Part shown: positions 8,493 through 15,755 of the stretch, piece after piece | Position numbering within the stretch: the first letter of the stretch is position 1 | Layout of the letters: each line of letters starts with the position of its first letter | Source: DASZHJ01 sp035581425 | GTDB taxonomy: Bacteria; Pseudomonadota; Alphaproteobacteria; ATCC43930; CGMCC-115725 | NCBI GenBank assembly: GCA_035581425.1 | Contig: DATJVP010000170.1 | Span: forward strand, 1-27,109 | Length of the DNA: 27,109 nucleotides | Direction: 5' to 3' | Notes under the pieces: generated by a model | Told to the model about the DNA's origin: nothing | Databases searched by the model: none | What the model saw: the letters and a program-made list of their open reading frames with translations, nothing else | Made by a program: the position numbers and the translations under genes

Positions 8493-9485
8493 ATGAAGGC
8501 GCGGCCCGGACCGATCGCCCTCTGGGCCCTGCTCATTCTCTTTCCGCTGCTCGTCTCCCTCAGCGACAGCGCGCCCTTTTTCGAGGACGTCGGCGCGACG
8601 TTGATCCTCGCAGCGATCGGCGCCTCCGCCTGGAACATCGTCGGCGGCTATGCGGGACAGGTCTCGGTCGGGCACGCGATCTTCTTCGGCGCCGGCGCCT
8701 ATGTCCCGCTCCTGGTCTTCTCGCTCTGGGAGGTGCCCCCGCTCGCGGGTGTGCCGCTCGCGATGCTTGTCGCGATCCTCTTCGCCGTCGCGATCGGCTT
8801 GCCGAGCTTTCGCCTCACCGGCCACTATTTCAGCATGGCGACGATCGCGGTTGCGGAGCTCGTGCGCCTTGTCGTGAGCAACTGGGAGCTCCTCGGCGCC
8901 GCGATCGGCATGCAAGGGCCGGCGACGCCGCGAGGCTGGTGGGACCTGATCTTCCGGAGCTCGGTCCCCTATTACTACATCTTCCTCGGCGTGCTCGCTT
9001 GCGTAATCGCCATCACCTGGGCCCTGGAGCGTAGCCGCTTCGGCTATTACCTTCGCGCGATCCGCGCGGGCGAGCGCGCGGCGCGCAGCCTCGGCGTTCC
9101 CGTCCTGCGCACGAAGCTCATCGCCTTCATGCTGAGCGCCGCGCTCACGGCGGTCGCGGGCGCGCTCTATTCGATCAAGATCGGCTTCGTCAATCCCGAG
9201 AGCGGCATCGGCATCCTCGTCTCCGTGCAGATGGTCATCATCGCCGCGCTCGGCGGAGCGGGCACGCTCTATGGGCCACTCATCGGCGCACTCGTGCTCA
9301 TCCCGCTCCAGAGCGCCACCAACACGCTCTTCGGTGGCGGCGGGAGCGGGCTCACCTTTATCATCTATGGCGGGATCATCCTGCTGCTCGCGCGCTTCGA
9401 GCCGGGCGGCCTCATCGAGCTCTGGCAGCGGCTGCGGGCGATGGTGCTTGGGCGCTTCAGCCGAGGAGCCGTCGATGCTGCTTGA
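8493..9485 (+). CDS. livM: Branched-chain amino-acid ABC transporter permease LivM
   Basis: A 330-residue permease with multiple hydrophobic segments. LivM-type hallmarks are ASAWNIVGGYAGQVSVGHAIFFGAGAY near residues 47-73, FRLTGHYFSMATIAVAELVRLV, and the loop RSRFGYYLRAIRAGERAARSLGVPVLRTKL, which corresponds to the ATPase-coupling region. The chosen ATG at 8493 has GAGG at ribosome-site distance; longer upstream readings overlap livH and look antisense-like. The last 11 bases overlap the start of livG, indicating translational coupling. Together with LivH it forms the heterodimeric inner-membrane channel. Confidence 0.92.
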   Translation: MKARPGPIALWALLILFPLLVSLSDSAPFFEDVGATLILAAIGASAWNIVGGYAGQVSVGHAIFFGAGAYVPLLVFSLWEVPPLAGVPLAMLVAILFAVAIGLPSFRLTGHYFSMATIAVAELVRLVVSNWELLGAAIGMQGPATPRGWWDLIFRSSVPYYYIFLGVLACVIAITWALERSRFGYYLRAIRAGERAARSLGVPVLRTKLIAFMLSAALTAVAGALYSIKIGFVNPESGIGILVSVQMVIIAALGGAGTLYGPLIGALVLIPLQSATNTLFGGGGSGLTFIIYGGIILLLARFEPGGLIELWQRLRAMVLGRFSRGAVDAA

Positions 9486-10218
9486 AGCGCAGAGCGTCTC
9501 GCGCGCCTTCGGCGGCTTCCTCGCGCTCTCGGAGGCGACGCTGGACGTCGAGCCCGGCGAGATCGTGGGGCTCATCGGCCCCAACGGAGCTGGAAAATCC
9601 ACTTTCTTCAATTGCGTCGCGGGCGACCTCGCACCGACCGGCGGCAAGATCGTCTTCGACGGGGTCGACGTGACAAAAGCTCCCGCCGAGGAGCACGCGC
9701 GTCTCGGCATCGGCCGCACCTTCCAAGTGCCCGCGACCTTCGAGGATATGACGATCCTCGAGAACGTCATGGTCGGCGCCTTCCTGCGCCATCACCGGAC
9801 CCGCGATGCGCAGGCCAAGGCAATGGAGGTGCTGCACCTCACCGGACTCGAGGCACAGGCTCAGCAGCGTGCGCGGAGCCTCGGCACACCTGGCCGCAAG
9901 CGCCTGGAGATCGCGCGGGTGATGGCGACGGAGCCGAAATTGCTCCTGCTCGACGAGGCGCTCGCGGGCTTGACGCCGAGCGAGGTCCAACGCGCGATCG
10001 AGCTCGTGCGGCGGATCCACGCGACCGGCGTCACCATCGTCATTGTCGAGCACATCATGGAGGTGATCCTGACGCTCGCGGAGCGCGTCCTCGTCTTCAA
10101 TCAGGGCCGCACCATCGCTCAGGGAATACCGCAGCACGTCGTCAGCGACCCCAAGGTGATCGAGGCCTATCTGGGCCACCATCACCGGCGCCGCCGTGCG
10201 CGGAAGGCGGGGCCGTGA
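9475..10218 (+). CDS. livG: Branched-chain amino-acid ABC transporter ATPase LivG
   Basis: A 247-residue ABC ATPase. Walker A GPNGAGKS is at residues 35-42, Walker B LLLLDE at 156-161, and the switch histidine in VEHIMEV near 193. The Q-loop region reads GIGRTFQVPATFEDMTILENV, as in LivG/BraF. The ABC signature is atypical: LGTPGRKRLEIAR (about 136-148) in place of LSGGQ; a degenerate signature of the AGRKRLE type is known in part of this subfamily. The ATG at 9475 has a GAGGAG ribosome site and overlaps livM by 11 bases. The stop codon overlaps the GTG start of livF (GTGA), so the two ATPases are probably translated in step. The last residues are an Arg/His-rich tail. Confidence 0.93.
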   Translation: MLLEAQSVSRAFGGFLALSEATLDVEPGEIVGLIGPNGAGKSTFFNCVAGDLAPTGGKIVFDGVDVTKAPAEEHARLGIGRTFQVPATFEDMTILENVMVGAFLRHHRTRDAQAKAMEVLHLTGLEAQAQQRARSLGTPGRKRLEIARVMATEPKLLLLDEALAGLTPSEVQRAIELVRRIHATGVTIVIVEHIMEVILTLAERVLVFNQGRTIAQGIPQHVVSDPKVIEAYLGHHHRRRRARKAGP

Positions 10219-10940
10219 CCGCCGCGCTCGAGATCGAGCATCTCGAGGTGCGCTACGGCGACCTCGTGGGTGTCGCCGACGTCTCGCTGCGGGTGCCCGA
10301 GGGCAGCATCGTGGCGCTCCTGGGCTCGAATGGCGCCGGCAAGACCACGACCCTGAACGCGATCGCGGGGCTCGTCCCCGCTAGCGGCGGCAGTATCCGC
10401 TGGGAGGGCGAGGCGATCGACCGACTCGCCGCGCACGCGATCGTTCCGAAGGGCCTCGCGCTTTCGCCGGAGGGTTGGCGCCTCTTCGTGAGCCAGACGG
10501 TGGAGCAGAACCTCCATCTCGGTGCGACCGCGCTCGCGGATAAGTCGCAGCTCGAGGGGATGCTCGCTCGCGTCTACAACATCTTCCCGAGGCTTGCCGA
10601 GCGCAGGCGCCAGCGTGCGGGAACCCTCTCCGGCGGCGAGCGGCAGATGCTGGCACTCGGCCGCGCCCTCATGAGCGCGCCCAGGCTTTTGATGCTCGAC
10701 GAGCCGAGCCTCGGGCTCGCGCCCACGGTGGTGGAGCAGCTCTACGACACGTTGGAGCGGCTCCACGACGAGGGGCTCACGCTCCTCCTCGCGGAGCAAT
10801 CGGTTCCGCTCGCGCTGGAGATCGCGGATTACGCCTACGTCCTCCAGACGGGACGCACCGTCCTCGAAGGCCCCGCCGAGGACCTCGAACGCGATCCCCA
10901 GGTCCAGCGCATCTACCTCGGGATCAAGAACAGCGACTAG
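10215..10940 (+). CDS. livF: Branched-chain amino-acid ABC transporter ATPase LivF
   Basis: A 241-residue ABC ATPase starting at a GTG that overlaps the livG stop by four bases. Walker A GSNGAGKT is at residues 37-44, the canonical signature LSGGE at 138-142, and Walker B LLMLDE at 158-163. LAEQSVPLAL near 193 lacks the switch histidine, which is the usual LivF pattern (a Gln is found in its place). The conserved SPEGWRLFVSQTVEQNL segment is the LivF Q-loop region. It forms a heterodimer with LivG, in which this subunit supplies the intact signature and LivG supplies the switch histidine. It is the last gene of the classical LivKHMGF set; two accessory genes follow on the same strand. Confidence 0.93.
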   Translation: MTAALEIEHLEVRYGDLVGVADVSLRVPEGSIVALLGSNGAGKTTTLNAIAGLVPASGGSIRWEGEAIDRLAAHAIVPKGLALSPEGWRLFVSQTVEQNLHLGATALADKSQLEGMLARVYNIFPRLAERRRQRAGTLSGGERQMLALGRALMSAPRLLMLDEPSLGLAPTVVEQLYDTLERLHDEGLTLLLAEQSVPLALEIADYAYVLQTGRTVLEGPAEDLERDPQVQRIYLGIKNSD

Positions 10941-11031
10941 CCGATGCGACCATTTCCTTCGACGCGCGTTGTCCCGTCACTACCGAGGTCACATACCGTG
11001 GTTGAGCCCGTCCGTAAGCGGCATTGGTTCC

Positions 11032-11922
11032 ATGAGCGTCCGTAGCGAGTTCGCGGAAAAAACCCCCGTTATCCTCGGCACCGCAACGCCGGGAGGGGGA
11101 TTTCCGCTCTATGGCTCCGTGATCGTCGATGTCGTGAACGCGCTGGAGCCGAGCCTTGCGATCGAGGCGCGCAGTACCAAGGGCAGCACCGAGAACGTGC
11201 CGCTCCTGCTGAAGGGCGCGCTCGACATCGCGCTGGTGCAGGGTGAGGTGGTACAGGGGGCGCTCGCGGCAGGACTGCGCATCCTCGCGGCGATGTACTC
11301 GACGCCGGGAATGTTCGTGGTGCGCGGCGACAGCGGGGATCGCGGGATTGCCGATCTCCGCGGCAAGCCCATCGCCTTCGGCGCGCGCGGCTCCGGCCTC
11401 GTTATCCTCGCACGCAATGTGCTCGACGGGATCGGCCTCGATCCCGAGCGCGATTTCCAGGCGATCTATCTCGACCGCGCCGGCGATGGGCCGCACATGG
11501 TGATGGAGGGCCGCGTCGCCGCGCTTTGGGGCGGCGGTGCCGGCTGGCCAGGCTTCGCAGCGGTGGCGCAGGGGCCGGGCGGCGCTCGCTTCATCGCGCC
11601 CGATGCCGAGGAGATCGCGCGCATTTGTGCGAAACATCCCTTCCTGAAGCCGATGACGCTTCCCGCCAACGCCTATCCCGGCCAGGCGCAGCCGATTTCC
11701 TCCGTCGGGTCCTGGAACTTCATCCTCACGCGCGGGGACCTCGACGACGGTGTGAGCTATCGTATCGCGCGCGCGCTCCACCGCGGCGAGACCGAGCTCG
11801 CAGCACGGCTCCCTCAGGCGCGCGAGACGACCGCGGCCAACACCGCGGCTGCCGCGCCCGGCCTCGCGCTCATCCACCCCGGCGCGCTCCGCTATCTCCG
11901 CGAGATCGGACTCGCTCGCTAA
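11032..11922 (+). CDS. TAXI/NMT1-type solute-binding family protein without visible signal peptide
   Basis: A 296-residue protein resembling TAXI-family (TRAP-associated extracytoplasmic immunogenic) and NMT1-like binding proteins. Family-like stretches are ILGTATPGGGFPLYGSVIVD (the TPGG ligand loop), STENVPLLLKGALDIALVQGEVV, LRILAAMYSTPGMFVVRGDSG, IADLRGKPIAFGARGSGLVILARNVLDGIGL, and a later domain with EIARICAKHPFLKPMTLPANAYPGQ. The family normally has a signal peptide, yet the ATG at 11032 starts with SVRSEFAEKTP, and the in-frame TTG at 10969 adds only a polar, charged stretch. No TRAP permease is nearby. It lies 91 bases after livF and 14 bases before the SMP-30 gene, so it probably belongs to this transport and catabolic operon. 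It may be a cytoplasmic ligand-binding protein, or be exported by an unrecognised route. Confidence 0.78.
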   Translation: MSVRSEFAEKTPVILGTATPGGGFPLYGSVIVDVVNALEPSLAIEARSTKGSTENVPLLLKGALDIALVQGEVVQGALAAGLRILAAMYSTPGMFVVRGDSGDRGIADLRGKPIAFGARGSGLVILARNVLDGIGLDPERDFQAIYLDRAGDGPHMVMEGRVAALWGGGAGWPGFAAVAQGPGGARFIAPDAEEIARICAKHPFLKPMTLPANAYPGQAQPISSVGSWNFILTRGDLDDGVSYRIARALHRGETELAARLPQARETTAANTAAAAPGLALIHPGALRYLREIGLAR

Positions 11923-11936
11923 CCCCAGGAGGCGAC

Positions 11937-12848
11937 ATGTACGCGGCACCACCGGTCATCGAGACCACGCTCTTCGCGCGCATCCCCGCCGAGCTCGGGA
12001 TCGACCGCCCCTCGCACTGGATCGAGTTCAATCAGATCGGCGTGCCGCATCCGACCTTCCTCGAAGGGCCGTCCTTCGACCGCGAGGGCAATCTCTGGGT
12101 GACCGACATTCCCTGGGGCCGGCTCTTCAAGATCGCGCCGGACGGATCGATCACCGTCGCGCTCGAATACGACGGCGAGCCGAACGGACTCAAATTCCAC
12201 AAGGACGGCCGTGCCTTCATCGCCGATCACAAGAACGGGATCATGGTCTTCGATCCCAAGAGCGGGAAGATCGCGTCATACCGGGACCGCGGCGTGGTCG
12301 AGCGCTTCAAGGGCGTGAACGACCTCGTCTTCGCCTCGAACGGCGACATCTATTTCACGGATCAGGGCCAGACCGGGCAGCAGGACCGCACCGGCCGCCT
12401 CTATCGCCTCAAAGCCAACGGGCAGCTCGAGTGCATTCTCGATTGTATTCCGAGCCCCAATGGCCTTGTGCTCAACCGGGCCGAGACGGTGGTCTATCTC
12501 TGCGTCACCCGCGACAACGCGATCTGGCGCGTGCCGCTCCTCAAGGACGGCTCTGCGACCAAAGTCGGCGTCTTCATCCAGATGTCCGGTGGTGTCGGGC
12601 CCGACGGCATGGCGATAGACGAGGCCGAGAACCTCGTCGTCTGCCACGTCGGGATGGGCTGCGCCTGGGTATTCAGCCCGCTCGGCGAGCCGCTCTATCG
12701 ACTCAAGTCCTGCGCCGGACTAACGATCACCAACTGCGCCTTCGGCGGCCCCGAGCGCAAGACGCTCTTCATCACGGAGTCCAAGACCGGGAGCGTCCTC
12801 AAAGCGGAGCTCCCGGTGCCCGGACGACTCATGTACTCGCACATGTGA
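11937..12848 (+). CDS. SMP-30/gluconolactonase/LRE family protein
   Basis: A 303-residue six-bladed beta-propeller of the SMP-30 family. The expected divalent-metal ligands can be placed by motif: Glu43 in FLEGPSFD, Asn175 in PSPNGLVL and Asp223 in GPDGMAID. Asn128 in KGVNDLVF corresponds to the substrate-binding Asn of SMP-30. There is no signal peptide, so a cytoplasmic site is likely. Family members hydrolyse sugar or other lactones; in this neighbourhood it may open or process a ring product of the hydantoinase pathway, which is inference. Translation starts at an ATG with an AGGAGG site five bases upstream, only 14 bases after the preceding gene, so it is in the same operon. It ends 11 bases before a convergent gene. 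Confidence 0.9.
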   Translation: MYAAPPVIETTLFARIPAELGIDRPSHWIEFNQIGVPHPTFLEGPSFDREGNLWVTDIPWGRLFKIAPDGSITVALEYDGEPNGLKFHKDGRAFIADHKNGIMVFDPKSGKIASYRDRGVVERFKGVNDLVFASNGDIYFTDQGQTGQQDRTGRLYRLKANGQLECILDCIPSPNGLVLNRAETVVYLCVTRDNAIWRVPLLKDGSATKVGVFIQMSGGVGPDGMAIDEAENLVVCHVGMGCAWVFSPLGEPLYRLKSCAGLTITNCAFGGPERKTLFITESKTGSVLKAELPVPGRLMYSHM

Positions 12849-12859
12849 CGGCCGACGCC

Positions 12860-13222
12860 TCACTCACCGCGCCAGAACGGCAGCGTCCCCTGGCGATGTG
12901 CGGTCGCGCGGTCGAGGCCGATGTCCTTCAGCGCGCGGTCATCGAGGTCGAGCAACTCGACCCGGCTATGTGCCCGCTCGTGCCAAAGCGCGAGCCGCGT
13001 GCGCACGGCCTCTACGCCTCGGCCAAGCCGCGCCTGCCAGCTCCGATCCGGCGCGATCTTGCGGGGACGCCACCCGATGAGGCGGAGGGTCACCGATCCT
13101 ACCCCCAAATTTCCCTCGGGGAAGGAGGCTGGCTCGACCGGACCCGGGCGCCCAGGTTTCAGGGCTTGCGGCCGCACTGCGTCGAGGGGCTTGTGGATGC
13201 GCTCTAAGACCGTTGAGAACAT
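12860..13222 (-). CDS. DUF1127 domain-containing small protein
   Basis: A 120-residue protein. The C-terminal part (about residues 78-118) is a DUF1127 (YjiS-like) domain: ALWHERAHSRVELLDLDDRALKDIGLDRATAHRQGTLPFWR, with the conserved LDDRxLxDIGL core and the PFWR end. DUF1127 proteins are small, Arg-rich and abundant in alphaproteobacteria; some affect RNA or phosphate metabolism, but this one has no assigned role. The first 75 residues (Pro/Arg-rich, with VTLRLIGWRPRKIAPD) are longer than in many members and I do not recognise them. The ATG at 13222 has GGAG seven bases upstream. The gene is divergent from the LysR regulator at 13335, the classical position of a LysR target, and convergent with the SMP-30 gene. 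Confidence 0.85.
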   Translation of the reverse strand: MFSTVLERIHKPLDAVRPQALKPGRPGPVEPASFPEGNLGVGSVTLRLIGWRPRKIAPDRSWQARLGRGVEAVRTRLALWHERAHSRVELLDLDDRALKDIGLDRATAHRQGTLPFWRGE

Positions 13223-13334
13223 GGTAAAACTCCGAATCCCTGCGTTATCGTCACGCCATTGAAGATGGTCCTATCTCGCACTCGCAACAAATGATCAAAT
13301 CTTGTATCGTGACTTAGAAAAATTTGGGCATCCA
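13223..13334. promoter_or_regulatory. Divergent intergenic region between DUF1127 gene and LysR gene
   Basis: These 112 bases separate two divergent genes and are clearly more AT-rich than the coding sequence around them. They must hold both promoters unless the genes are leaderless. The second half (about 13290-13325) is the most AT-rich part. LysR regulators usually bind such divergent regions, but I could not pick a convincing T-N11-A dyad or a strong -35/-10 pair by eye. Confidence 0.45.
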
Positions 13335-14210
13335 ATGAAACGCTCGAACCTGCCGCTGAACGGGCTCCGGGCCTTCGAGGCAGCCGCGCGTCACCTCAGC
13401 TTCACGCGGGCCGCCGCCGAGATGAACGTGACGCAAGCGGCAATCAGTCATCAGGTGAAGACGCTGGAGGACCGGCTGGGCCTCGCGCTCTTCCGCCGCC
13501 TCCCCAAGGGCCTGCGGCTCACGGAGGAGGGGCAGATGCTGCTGCCGGAATTGGGCGCGGCGCTCGACCGCATCGGCAACGCGCTCGACCGCCTCAGCCA
13601 GCGCGGAAGCAGCGTCCTCACGGTCAGCACCCTCACGACCTTCATGCTGACGTGGCTCGTTCCGCGCTTGCCGCGCTTCCAGGCGGCGCACCCGGAGATC
13701 GATGTGCGGCTGCTGACGAACCCGCGCCTCGTCGATTTCGACCGCGAGGACGTAGACGTGGCGCTCCGCATCGGCGAGGGCCATTGGCCGGGCCTCGTCA
13801 CCATCAAGCTTTTCGAGGAGACGATCACGCCACTCTGCGGAACGGCGCATCGCCGGCTCTTGTCCTCGCTCGACGATCTCCGCTCCGTCCCGCTGCTGGA
13901 TTCCGGCGGCGAGGATTGGGAGATCTGGCTCGGCGCTGCGGGCGTGGGCGATCTCAGCGTCACGCATGGCACCAAATTCGATTCGACCAAGATCGCGGTC
14001 GAGGCCGCGATCGACGGCCTCGGCGTCGCCATCGGCCAGGCGAGCCTCTATGCCGAGGACATTGCCGCCGGACGCCTCTTCCAGCCCTATCCACTCTCGG
14101 TCGGAAACGGAAAGGCTTACTGGCTCGTCTATCCCCCGGCCACTCAAGACGTGCCCAAGGTCAGGGCATTCCGGGAGTGGATCCTCACGGAGATCGGACG
14201 CTCCGCTTAG
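13335..14210 (+). CDS. LysR-family transcriptional regulator (GcvA-like)
   Basis: A 291-residue LysR regulator. The N-terminal winged helix-turn-helix (about residues 5-63) reads LPLNGLRAFEAAARHLSFTRAAAEMNVTQAAISHQVKTLEDRLGLALFRR, very close to the GcvA type. The remaining part is the periplasmic-binding-like effector domain, with LTVSTLTTFMLTWLVPRLPRF opening the first lobe and DVDVALRIGEGHWPGL, a characteristic GcvA-group segment. The ATG at 13335 is preferred to an in-frame TTG at 13302. Its targets are not known: the divergent DUF1127 gene, the downstream porin, or the preceding transport and catabolic operon are the nearest candidates. Confidence 0.93.
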   Translation: MKRSNLPLNGLRAFEAAARHLSFTRAAAEMNVTQAAISHQVKTLEDRLGLALFRRLPKGLRLTEEGQMLLPELGAALDRIGNALDRLSQRGSSVLTVSTLTTFMLTWLVPRLPRFQAAHPEIDVRLLTNPRLVDFDREDVDVALRIGEGHWPGLVTIKLFEETITPLCGTAHRRLLSSLDDLRSVPLLDSGGEDWEIWLGAAGVGDLSVTHGTKFDSTKIAVEAAIDGLGVAIGQASLYAEDIAAGRLFQPYPLSVGNGKAYWLVYPPATQDVPKVRAFREWILTEIGRSA

Positions 14211-14225
14211 CCGCGCGGAGTTTTA
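14201..14225 (+). terminator. Candidate intrinsic terminator overlapping the LysR stop codon
   Basis: CTCCGC at 14201-14206 pairs perfectly with GCGGAG at 14215-14220, with an eight-base loop that includes the LysR stop codon. TTTTA follows at once. The stem is short (6 bp) and the T-run has only four T, so it would be weak. A second hairpin, GCCGCGC (14227-14233) with GCGCGGC (14243-14249), lies just after it and might strengthen pausing. Confidence 0.4.
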
Positions 14226-14226
14226 T

Positions 14227-14249
14227 GCCGCGCTTATGCCTCGCGCGGC
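14227..14249. repeat. Perfect 7-bp inverted repeat downstream of the LysR gene
   Basis: GCCGCGC and GCGCGGC form a perfect 7-bp stem with a nine-base loop (14234-14242). It is not followed by a T-run on either strand. It may be part of the transcript end of the LysR gene, or simply a GC-rich chance palindrome. The remainder of the gap up to the porin start (14250-14471) holds a further 6-bp hairpin (14366-14371 with 14379-14384). I see no gene there. Confidence 0.35.
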
Positions 14250-14471
14250 AATCTCCTCTCGCATTCCTATGGCCCAATAGAATTCATTTAGCTGCCGAAC
14301 CAATTGGCAAGCCGTTTGCAACGGTTGGCCGTGATGCGGCTCCGGGGCTCCTTCCCGTAGTTTCGGTGCCGTGTTTCGCGGCACGCCGCTCAGATTCCGA
14401 CCACCCTTGCGTCTCGGTCGGGTCGGGCGGCGTGTCGACCAATGCAGACAGAACATCTGGGGGGCACATTG

Positions 14472-15755
14472 ATGTATGGCACGAGAATTCGCGGCGCTGC
14501 CGCGGTCGCGATCCTTGCGGGCTTGGGGCTGGTGCGCCCCGCAGTCGCACAACAAGCAGCGCCCGCGCCGGCGACGCCAGCGGCACCTGCAGCCTGGGCC
14601 GACACGCTCACCTTCACCGGCCAGATTGAGGCCGGCGTCCTCTTCAACCCGGACTCGCCGAGCGATCGACGCAATTTCGGGCATCTCTTCACCGACCGAT
14701 CTAACCAACCCGTGCTCAATCAAGTGCTGCTGACGGCGCAACGCCCGCTTGATCCAAAGGCCACGGGCTGGGATTACGGATTCAAAACACAATTCATGTA
14801 TGGCAACGACGCCCGCATCACGCATTACATGGGCGAGTTCGACCACACGATCAACGAGCCCTATCAGATCGACATCGTCGAGGCGAACGTGTCGGTGCAC
14901 GTGCCCACGATCGGCGAAGGCGGCACTGACGTGAAGCTCGGACAGTACCCGACGCCGATCGGCTACGAAGTGATCGACGCCAGCGGCAATCCGCTTTACT
15001 CGCATTCCTACATCTTCAACTTCGGCATTCCCCTGAAGCACACCGGCGGCTACGCGACCATACACCTGAACTCGACGCTCGACCTCTGGGGTGGCGTCGA
15101 TACCGGCGTCAATGCCTGGCTCGTCAACGGCCACGGCGACAACAACGCCGCGATCGCGGGGCTCGCGGGCCTCGGCCTCACATTGATGGAAGGCAACCTC
15201 TCGATCCTCGGCCTCAGCCATTTCGGCCCCGAGAACCCCTGCACGTTGCAGCTGAGCTTCAGCTGCAACGGCGCCTTCCGCACCGAGACCGACGTGGTCA
15301 TCACCTACAAGGCGAGCGACAAGCTCACCTCGGTCACGGAGATCAACTACATCTACGACTACGGCTTCAACGCGGCGGGCGGCGGCATCGCGCAGTATTT
15401 CGAGTACGCAATCAACGACAACTGGTCGACGACCTTTCGCGGCGAGGTCTGGAACGACGCCAAGGGCTTCTATGTCGCGAAGTTCCGCGGCAACTTCGAC
15501 TTCGTCAACACCGAGCGCGGCCTGCCGACGAGCCCCAACGGCGTGGTCGGCGGCGGGAAGGCGACCTACACCGAGCTCACGCTCGGCGTGACCTGGAAGC
15601 CGGATGTGCCCGAGATGTTCAAGGGCTTCATGGTGCGGCCGGAAGTGCGCTGGGACCACAGCGACCGCAAATCCTTCGGCGTGGGAACGCCGAACACGGT
15701 CGGCGCGTACAACAACCAGTTCACCATCGGCGGCGACATCGTCCTGCCGTTCTAA
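14472..15755 (+). CDS. Beta-barrel outer-membrane porin (BBP2/OmpL-like)
   Basis: A 427-residue exported protein. A signal peptide covers about residues 1-26 (MYGTRIRG, hydrophobic AAAVAILAGLGL, then AVA before Q). An Ala/Pro-rich linker follows. The rest alternates short polar turns and amphipathic strands and ends in VLPF with a C-terminal Phe, the usual signal for outer-membrane barrel assembly. Segments such as LTFTGQIEAGVLFNPDSP, VKLGQYPTPIGYEVIDASGNPLYSHSY and LTLGVTWKPDVPEMFKGFMVRPEVRWDHS are typical of the putative beta-barrel porin-2 group. ATG 14472 is preferred to 14442 because it gives the signal peptide and has a G-rich ribosome site. Substrate specificity is unknown. Its stop codon interlocks with that of the convergent nrsF-like gene (CTAA). 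Confidence 0.85.
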   Translation: MYGTRIRGAAAVAILAGLGLVRPAVAQQAAPAPATPAAPAAWADTLTFTGQIEAGVLFNPDSPSDRRNFGHLFTDRSNQPVLNQVLLTAQRPLDPKATGWDYGFKTQFMYGNDARITHYMGEFDHTINEPYQIDIVEANVSVHVPTIGEGGTDVKLGQYPTPIGYEVIDASGNPLYSHSYIFNFGIPLKHTGGYATIHLNSTLDLWGGVDTGVNAWLVNGHGDNNAAIAGLAGLGLTLMEGNLSILGLSHFGPENPCTLQLSFSCNGAFRTETDVVITYKASDKLTSVTEINYIYDYGFNAAGGGIAQYFEYAINDNWSTTFRGEVWNDAKGFYVAKFRGNFDFVNTERGLPTSPNGVVGGGKATYTELTLGVTWKPDVPEMFKGFMVRPEVRWDHSDRKSFGVGTPNTVGAYNNQFTIGGDIVLPF

